Shown here: in pieces, positions 5,069-10,299 of the stretch | How positions within the stretch are numbered: the first letter of the stretch is position 1 | Layout: each line of letters begins with the position of its first letter | Source of the DNA: Candidatus Woesearchaeota archaeon | Lineage (GTDB): Archaea; Nanobdellota; Nanobdellia; SCGC-AAA011-G17; GW2011-AR20 | Length of the DNA stretch: 10,299 bases | Reading direction: 5' to 3' | NCBI GenBank assembly: GCA_018302885.1 | Contig: JAGVZC010000016.1 | Location: forward strand, 1 to 10,299 | Position numbers and translations under genes: made by a program | The notes under the pieces: generated by a model | What the model saw: the letters and a program-made list of their open reading frames with translations, nothing else | Told to the model about the DNA's origin: nothing | Database searches by the model: none

Positions 5069-7510
5069 GTGGGAAGTCAAGACACATTTGACTTAAGAAT
5101 AATTGATGGTACAATAGAAATTGACCACATAATTGATCCAATGGAAAATATATTTTATGATGCTTTTACAGGCACTGCTGCAACGCTTTTAACAGCACAC
5201 GCTCCTAATATAGGAACCTCATGGACACAAAGTTATACTGCAGGAGGGAATTTGGATATTGAAAGTAATGGGCTTCAGCACACAGGAACCACAAGTGATG
5301 GGGGAGTAGGAATTGCAAATCCTGCACCATCAACTGCAAATTATAATGTTTCTGTCCTCTATGTAGTACAAGACTCTTCGGATGATACTTCAATTTTAGT
5401 CGCAAGATATCTTGATGTTAATAATTTTTATGCATTTAAGTTTTCAACAACCACGGGGAATACAAATATACATAAAAGAGTTGCAAGCACGTGCACAGTA
5501 TTGGATAGCACTATTTTGCCATTGCCTGCAACTGGAAATACAGTAAAGTTGTCTGTAGCAGGGAATACAATAAGTGTTTATGTTAATGAAGTGTTAGCAG
5601 GTACGGCAACCGACAATAGTTTAACTGAAATAGGCTATGGTGGTGCTGGAGTGGGCAGCAATCCTTGCTATACTGTTGATGACATCTCATCCCAGAGACT
5701 TGATGATTTTAATATAACCGAAATTACTCCAGAACCAAATAATGCACCTAATGCCCCTATTAATGTAATTATTAATTCAACCAGCATATCACAATTAAAT
5801 TACACAACTGAAGATTTAAGAATGAACTTCTACTGTGATGATAATGATGACAATGATATATTGACTTATCATATAACTGTCCATAATGACACCGGACAAT
5901 TTGATATGAATAGCGGATGTAATGACCCTCAATATGCAAGTGTAATATTAGACAAATCCAATACAAGCAAATACAGCAACTGGAGCTTCAGCGTAAATGT
6001 AAGCGATGACAGCGGGGATTATAGTGCAACTATTTCAACAATTGTAAATGTAACTATAAGAAACTCAAATGCAAGCATAACAACTCCGGCATTCAACTAT
6101 AGCACATATAATAACGTGCAAATAATAAATGTTAGTGTTGTATTCTCAGATGATGATAATGATGCAAATAGCATTACATTTGAATGGTTCAATAATAATG
6201 CTTTAATCAGGAGAACTACAAACACTAACTTAGCAAATGGAACAAATACAACTGATGTTTTAACTCCAGATAATTTTGTAATTAATGATCAGATTATTGT
6301 GCAGGCATTTGCATTTGATGGAAATAGGAACTCATCATTGAAAAATTCAACAACATTAACAATAACCCCCTCCAATAGTGCTCCAAATGATCCAACGCCA
6401 ACAATTAATTCAACATTTGCAACTAATTTATCAGCACAGGACCTTCATGTCTCATTCACACCAACGGATTCTGATGCAGGGGAAACACTGACTTATGATA
6501 TCTGGGCATTTGAGAATGGCTCAAGATTATTATTCAACATAAATAGCCTTCCTGCAACACAGGATGCATTAAAAGTATTTGCAATAAACTTTGAGAACAC
6601 GACAAAAGGAAGCAACTACAGCGCCCAGATAAGAGTATGTGATGACAGTAGCGAATGCAGCGCTTATGTAAATACATCACAATTAGTAATATTAAACACA
6701 GGACCTCAAATTACAAATGTAAGCATCAATCCAACATGGAGCGTCACAGTAAATGGAAATACAAGTGCATTCTTCAGCTTTAGCGTAAGGGATGATGATA
6801 ATTACACAGACATAGATAATACAAACATATTTGCAAACTTCTCAAGAGGAGGAGAAATCACAAGATACAACAATACAAACCTTGACGGGGGTTGCAAACA
6901 AAGCGGAAACTTCGGCAAATACATAGCAAATTACAGCTGTACTATCAACATCGTATTCTATGATGGTGCTGGAGATTGGAATGTAAGTTTGATGTTAAAT
7001 GATAAATCATCCAATTATACCATGAATAAAACTGTAACATTTAATTTGGGAGAAACAACATCATTTAGTTTATCTGATGCAACATTCAGCTTCCCTGATG
7101 CAATTCCAAACACTCATAACATAACAGCAAGTGATGCAATTTATATGAATAATACAGGAAATGATGATATTGCCTCTGGAGATATTAATATTACCGCAGT
7201 AAACATTCATGGAGACAGCATTGGAAGCACATTTATACCTGCAAAGAACTTTACAATATCCAGTGTTGGAGGAAGTGTCGCAGATTCATGCGATATATCA
7301 TTAAGTGGAATTTACAGGTTAGTCAATAAAACAATTGAAAGTACAAATGCATTTAATAGCACAATAATATCCACTGCAAGCTTGCCTGCTGCTGTAAAAC
7401 CTTACAATGAACAGACATTATTCATGTGCTTACTGCATACGCCTGGAGATTTAACAGGTCAGACTTATTCAACAGATACTGAGGAGGACTGGAGCATTAT
7501 AATAAGTTAA
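5069..7510 (+). CDS. Surface protein, C-terminal part: ConA/LamG-like domain plus Ig-like repeats
   Basis: An 813-residue open frame counted from GTG 5069, but coding sense extends back to 4973, so this is most likely the back half of the preceding gene. It has no signal peptide or membrane helix of its own. Residues 1-23 finish a beta domain (GSQDTFDLRI, IDHIIDP). Residues about 28-216 look like a concanavalin A/LamG-type jelly roll, a fold often used for glycan binding. Three Ig/fibronectin-like beta domains follow, at about 227-332, 336-434 and 438-542, with acidic DDNDD-type loops. A terminal module at 543-813 is shared with the next protein. N-x-S/T sequons are very frequent, as expected for an N-glycosylated exterior protein. 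If the frame break is real, this part would have no export route. The domain calls are by pattern; the ligand is unknown. Confidence 0.75.
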   Translation: MGSQDTFDLRIIDGTIEIDHIIDPMENIFYDAFTGTAATLLTAHAPNIGTSWTQSYTAGGNLDIESNGLQHTGTTSDGGVGIANPAPSTANYNVSVLYVVQDSSDDTSILVARYLDVNNFYAFKFSTTTGNTNIHKRVASTCTVLDSTILPLPATGNTVKLSVAGNTISVYVNEVLAGTATDNSLTEIGYGGAGVGSNPCYTVDDISSQRLDDFNITEITPEPNNAPNAPINVIINSTSISQLNYTTEDLRMNFYCDDNDDNDILTYHITVHNDTGQFDMNSGCNDPQYASVILDKSNTSKYSNWSFSVNVSDDSGDYSATISTIVNVTIRNSNASITTPAFNYSTYNNVQIINVSVVFSDDDNDANSITFEWFNNNALIRRTTNTNLANGTNTTDVLTPDNFVINDQIIVQAFAFDGNRNSSLKNSTTLTITPSNSAPNDPTPTINSTFATNLSAQDLHVSFTPTDSDAGETLTYDIWAFENGSRLLFNINSLPATQDALKVFAINFENTTKGSNYSAQIRVCDDSSECSAYVNTSQLVILNTGPQITNVSINPTWSVTVNGNTSAFFSFSVRDDDNYTDIDNTNIFANFSRGGEITRYNNTNLDGGCKQSGNFGKYIANYSCTINIVFYDGAGDWNVSLMLNDKSSNYTMNKTVTFNLGETTSFSLSDATFSFPDAIPNTHNITASDAIYMNNTGNDDIASGDINITAVNIHGDSIGSTFIPAKNFTISSVGGSVADSCDISLSGIYRLVNKTIESTNAFNSTIISTASLPAAVKPYNEQTLFMCLLHTPGDLTGQTYSTDTEEDWSIIIS
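6704..7507 (+). repeat. Duplicated terminal module, copy 1
   Basis: This stretch encodes the last ~270 residues of the large surface protein. It is homologous over its whole length to 7739-8551. Both copies begin PQITNVSINPxWS and end with the same LTGQTYSTDTEEDWSII signature. Both share four cysteines (GGC, SCT, SCD and LFxCL). Alignment offsets change from 1035 to 1050 to 1044, so the copies differ by whole-codon indels. DNA identity is patchy: 7199-7260 matches 8249-8310 at 60 of 62 bases, well above the surrounding level. Confidence 0.9.
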
Positions 7511-7513
7511 TAG

Positions 7514-7530
7514 AGAAAGGTTTATATATT
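7514..7530 (+). promoter_or_regulatory. BRE and TATA box for the secreted paralogue gene
   Basis: The purine-rich GAGAAAGG (7513-7520), a plausible BRE, is followed directly by TTTATATATT (7521-7530). The TATA centre is about 25 nt before the ATG at 7550, in a 39-nt gap between genes. This is the clearest archaeal promoter in the window and predicts a leaderless transcript. It would let this and the next two genes be expressed independently of the large surface-protein gene. The paired 19-bp boxes seen at 3086 and 3138 are absent here. Confidence 0.7.
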
Positions 7531-7549
7531 TATTTTTGATTTATTAATT

Positions 7550-8554
7550 ATGTATCATAATAAAAAAGGGAGTGATTATATATTTTTGATTCTGTTATTA
7601 TTAATTTTCAGCATAATCATCATTCCCTCAACTTATGCAAATGTTCTTGATTTTTTAAAAGATGGATTTGATTCAATTACTGGAAGAACCATAACTTCCC
7701 AATCAACAAGCGTTTCAATAACTGTTGGAAACAGCCCCCCACAAATTACAAATGTAAGCATAAATCCCAGCTGGAGCATTACTAATGATCCAACAAGCAA
7801 CACAACATTATTCTTTAGTTTTATAGTCAATGATTCCGAAGGAGCCTCCAATATAGATACAACATCCGCAATAGCAAACATCACCAATGGAACTAATGGG
7901 GGCATGACAAGGTATAATTACACTGCTAATGATGGCGGTTGTGTTTCATCCGGCACAATAGGAAGTTACATGGTAAATTTCAGCTGTACATTTAATTTAG
8001 TATTTTATGATACCGCAATGAATTGGAATGTCAGTGTTTATGTAGAGGATCTTAATGGTAATTCAGCTCAAAACAACACAGTTAAATTTACTGTTGGAGA
8101 AACCACTTCATTCAGCTTACAGGATAGCGCTATTTCATTTCCTACAGCAACTCCAAATCAGGAGGATGTAGCACAGTCGGATGGGGGAATTTTCATGAAC
8201 AATACAGGCAATGATAATATTTATGCCGGAAGCATCAATGTAACTGCGGTAAACATTCATGGAGACAGCATTGGAAGCACATTCATACCTGCAAAGAATT
8301 TTACAATATCAATATTAAGCGGAACTAATTCATGCGATCCTAGTATATCAGGCACATACAAATTGGTAAACAAATCAATTGATGAAACTACAGCATTTAA
8401 CAGTACAATAATATCTCAGGCACTCTTACCAATTGGTCCAGCACCACATAATCAAGAATCGTTATTCCTGTGTTTAGTGCATGTTCCTGAAGATTTGACA
8501 GGTCAGACTTATTCAACAGACACTGAGGAGGACTGGAGCATAATTGTCCAATAA
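7550..8554 (+). CDS. Secreted protein, stand-alone paralogue of the large surface protein's terminal module
   Basis: A 334-residue exported protein. Residues 1-30 form a Sec-type signal: lysines at 5-6, a hydrophobic core at 10-25, and a likely cleavage after STYA (residue 30). A short linker follows (about 31-60). The rest (61-334) is one two-domain beta-rich module that matches residues 543-813 of the upstream 813-residue frame at more than half of positions by eye. Four cysteines are conserved, so disulfides are likely outside the cell. There is no C-terminal membrane anchor or sorting tail, so it is either free, held by partners, or retained if the signal is uncleaved. N-x-S/T sequons are common. 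I do not recognise a named family. The module may be an assembly or interaction unit shared by both proteins; this is inference. Confidence 0.8.
   Translation: MYHNKKGSDYIFLILLLLIFSIIIIPSTYANVLDFLKDGFDSITGRTITSQSTSVSITVGNSPPQITNVSINPSWSITNDPTSNTTLFFSFIVNDSEGASNIDTTSAIANITNGTNGGMTRYNYTANDGGCVSSGTIGSYMVNFSCTFNLVFYDTAMNWNVSVYVEDLNGNSAQNNTVKFTVGETTSFSLQDSAISFPTATPNQEDVAQSDGGIFMNNTGNDNIYAGSINVTAVNIHGDSIGSTFIPAKNFTISILSGTNSCDPSISGTYKLVNKSIDETTAFNSTIISQALLPIGPAPHNQESLFLCLVHVPEDLTGQTYSTDTEEDWSIIVQ
7739..8551 (+). repeat. Duplicated terminal module, copy 2
   Basis: The second copy of the module, forming nearly all of the mature secreted protein. The 62-bp patch 8249-8310 differs from 7199-7260 by only two bases, both synonymous third-position changes. 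The last ~50 bases before the stop also match closely (from 7448 against from 8492). Other parts have diverged in both DNA and protein. This uneven pattern suggests either strong constraint on these segments or local gene conversion between the copies. Confidence 0.9.
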
Positions 8555-8558
8555 AAAG

Positions 8559-9125
8559 ATGAAAAATAAAGTAATAATAAGCTTAATATTTTTTGTATTT
8601 TCATTTCTGATAATCAATGCAGTCAATGCTACAGTCGGGGTAACCTCCTTTTATTATGATAAAAATCCATTAATGGTTGAAGCTGGAGAGATAAAAGAGG
8701 TTGCATTCATGCTGCAAAACCATGGAGGAGATGCAGATGCAATTGTCATGGTTGAACTTGCTGACGGCGGAAATATAGCTGAATTCACTGATGAAAATTT
8801 GGAATATTTTGTTGAATTAGATTCAAGCGACATATCCGTGCCAATGAAAATCACAATTCCAGAAGATGCCCAGCCAGGAGATGAATGGAATGTTGGAGCT
8901 TCCTTCTCCATATCTTACAAACCCAGGGCTGGCGGAGCTTTGCAGTTATCCTCGACATATTTCAAAGATTTCAAGGTAATTGTAAAACAACCTGATACAA
9001 CAAGCACACAGGCAACAAAAACAAATTTTATAGGCTCATCACCAATAGCTAGCTTCATAGTTTTAGTGATAATACTAATAATATTGGTATTGTTGATAAA
9101 ATTCATATCAAAAAGAAAAAAGTAA
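8559..9125 (+). CDS. Type I membrane protein with extracellular beta-sandwich domain
   Basis: A 188-residue protein counted from ATG 8559, which follows the previous stop by 4 nt. An in-frame TTG at 8544 would overlap the previous gene and add five residues, and I consider it less likely. Residues 4-20 are the hydrophobic core of a signal peptide, with probable cleavage after AVNA (residue 24). Residues about 25-143 form a compact beta-sandwich with the pattern of NEW3/CARDB-type domains: YYDKNPLMVEAGE, then LQNHGGDADA, then ISVPMKITIPEDAQPGDEW. A Thr-rich linker (about 145-156) leads to one membrane helix (163-182) and a basic cytoplasmic tail ISKRKK. The topology is therefore outside-facing domain with a C-terminal anchor. 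Close spacing on both sides suggests an operon with the secreted paralogue, for which it could serve as membrane partner. That pairing is inference. Confidence 0.8.
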   Translation: MKNKVIISLIFFVFSFLIINAVNATVGVTSFYYDKNPLMVEAGEIKEVAFMLQNHGGDADAIVMVELADGGNIAEFTDENLEYFVELDSSDISVPMKITIPEDAQPGDEWNVGASFSISYKPRAGGALQLSSTYFKDFKVIVKQPDTTSTQATKTNFIGSSPIASFIVLVIILIILVLLIKFISKRKK

Positions 9126-9142
9126 TCAGATGAAAAATATAA

Positions 9143-10299
9143 ATGAAATATGTAAAAATAATACTAATAATTTTAATCTTATTTGTTTTTCTTAATTTCA
9201 TTGGTGAAGTTAAGAATGGGAATATAACCTCCAAATCCATATTTGACATAAGGGCTGTGCAAAGTGTAGGTACAAGCGTTTCGGTGGTTATTGACAATGG
9301 CCCTCCAACCATATTCTTGGATTCACCATTAAACAAGACTTATAATTACAATGCTACAATAAACCTGAATTTTACGGTTTTTGATGCTTCTGATGTAAGC
9401 TTAATATGGTACAACTTAAATAACACAAACAATATCACCATAACTGAAAACATAACCTTTGCAGCGTCTGAGGGAACAAATACATTATACTTTTTTGCCA
9501 ATGATAGTTTTGGTTTCTTAAATGATTCCAAATCCGTTACTTTTAACATTAATAGCAGCAAGGGTTATAATATTACATATACAGAATTCACCCTTACTGG
9601 TGCAGAAATAACGCAATTTAATTCCTTAACTAAGGGATTACAAACAAACATTCAAGATGTAATATTGCATGTTCCAGGCTATGGTAAAATTAAATTTAAT
9701 GAGGATATAAGTATAACATCAGACACAAATTTGGATAATTATATTGAAATAGGAAGTAATTTAATTACATTAAATTCTGATGGTCTTCCTGATTTTAATA
9801 AGGCTGCAACACTTGAATTATACAGCTTAACTTTTACCAATCCGAAAATCAAGATGGATGGAAGTGATTGTTCTTCAACAATATGTAAAATAAACAGTTA
9901 TTCAAATGGAACTTTGAGTTTCAATGTAACTCATTTTACAACTTACTCGGCGGCAGAAACCACAGTTAGCAGCGGAGCACCAAGCGGAAGCAACACAGGC
10001 GGAGGAGGAAGTGGTGGAGGCAGCACATCCGAGATTGATGAAATAAATATTGACAAGGATTCCATCAAGGTAAAAATGAAGCTTGATGAAACAAAAAATG
10101 ATTATTTAATAATTGAAAACAAAGAGAATAAAAAAATAAAATTAACCTTAACAATAAATCCTGAAATAGGTTTTGTATTCATAGAAAGCGGGCTGAACAA
10201 ATATAGTTTTGATATTGATGCTCTTGAAAGCAGGAACATTGAAATTAAGATTCGTGCAAATAGCGAGGATAAAGTAAAAGAAGGTGTTTATGTAAGCAA
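9143..10299 (+). CDS. Surface protein with Ig-like domain and Gly/Ser linker (cut by window edge)
   Basis: An open frame of 385 codons from ATG 9143 that runs off the right edge. It starts 17 nt after the previous stop. Residues 5-20 are a hydrophobic signal or anchor segment. Residues about 51-136 form an Ig-like domain (PPTIFLDSPLNKTYN, then LNFTVFDASDVSLIWY, then NTLYFFANDSFGF). Residues about 145-270 form a second beta domain ending DGSDCSSTICK and FNVTHFTTYSA, with Cys243 and Cys248 a likely disulfide. Residues 276-297 are a flexible Gly/Ser linker. A further beta domain begins around 300 and is incomplete. N-x-S/T sequons are frequent, as in the neighbours. This architecture is familiar in DPANN surface proteins, but no function is known to me. 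Another ATG at 9130 is in a frame that stops after about 20 codons. The C-terminal anchor, if any, is outside the window. Confidence 0.8.
   Translation, partial: MKYVKIILIILILFVFLNFIGEVKNGNITSKSIFDIRAVQSVGTSVSVVIDNGPPTIFLDSPLNKTYNYNATINLNFTVFDASDVSLIWYNLNNTNNITITENITFAASEGTNTLYFFANDSFGFLNDSKSVTFNINSSKGYNITYTEFTLTGAEITQFNSLTKGLQTNIQDVILHVPGYGKIKFNEDISITSDTNLDNYIEIGSNLITLNSDGLPDFNKAATLELYSLTFTNPKIKMDGSDCSSTICKINSYSNGTLSFNVTHFTTYSAAETTVSSGAPSGSNTGGGGSGGGSTSEIDEINIDKDSIKVKMKLDETKNDYLIIENKENKKIKLTLTINPEIGFVFIESGLNKYSFDIDALESRNIEIKIRANSEDKVKEGVYVS

Noticed and set aside
8544..8558. TTG start for the type I membrane protein
   Set aside because: An ATG 15 nt later begins directly with a good signal peptide and avoids overlap with the preceding gene.
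9130..9195. Earlier ATG for the last surface-protein gene
   Set aside because: This frame reaches a stop after about 20 codons; the ATG at 9143 opens the long frame with a signal segment.

Overview
The window looks archaeal, and most likely comes from a small-genome DPANN-type lineage such as Woesearchaeota or Pacearchaeota. This is inferred from the genes present: topoisomerase VI A and B, aIF1A and a Dim2/Pno1-like KH protein. It is also supported by AT-rich DNA, TATA boxes about 25-30 nt before start codons, no clear Shine-Dalgarno sites, and Asn-rich secreted proteins full of N-x-S/T sequons. The species cannot be fixed from the sequence alone.

Left part (1-3038, minus strand) is an informational cluster read right to left: aIF1A, then a two-KH-domain protein (stop and start codons abut), then topoisomerase VI B, then topoisomerase VI A, which runs off the left edge. 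aIF1A and top6B each have a TATA-like box at leaderless spacing. A divergent spacer (3039-3166) follows. It holds the aIF1A promoter, a second promoter facing right, and two identical 19-bp boxes with palindromic cores exactly 52 bp apart.

Right part (3167-10299, plus strand) is a cell-surface locus. It starts with a 202-residue probable DNA-binding protein carrying two copies of a 53-residue helix-turn-helix-like unit. This overlaps by 17 nt a large membrane-anchored surface protein with a cytoplasmic coiled coil, one membrane helix, a sequon-rich stalk, a concanavalin A/LamG-like domain and several Ig-like domains. The surface gene is split by a -1 frame change near 4973-5009, so it appears as a 416-residue front half and an 813-residue back half.

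A fresh TATA promoter at about 7521 then drives a secreted protein that is a stand-alone copy of the last ~270 residues of the large protein. This is followed closely by a type I membrane protein with a small beta-sandwich, and by a further Ig-like surface protein cut off by the right edge. The most notable items are the paired operators beside a paired-HTH protein, the split giant gene, and the duplicated terminal module with near-identical DNA patches.
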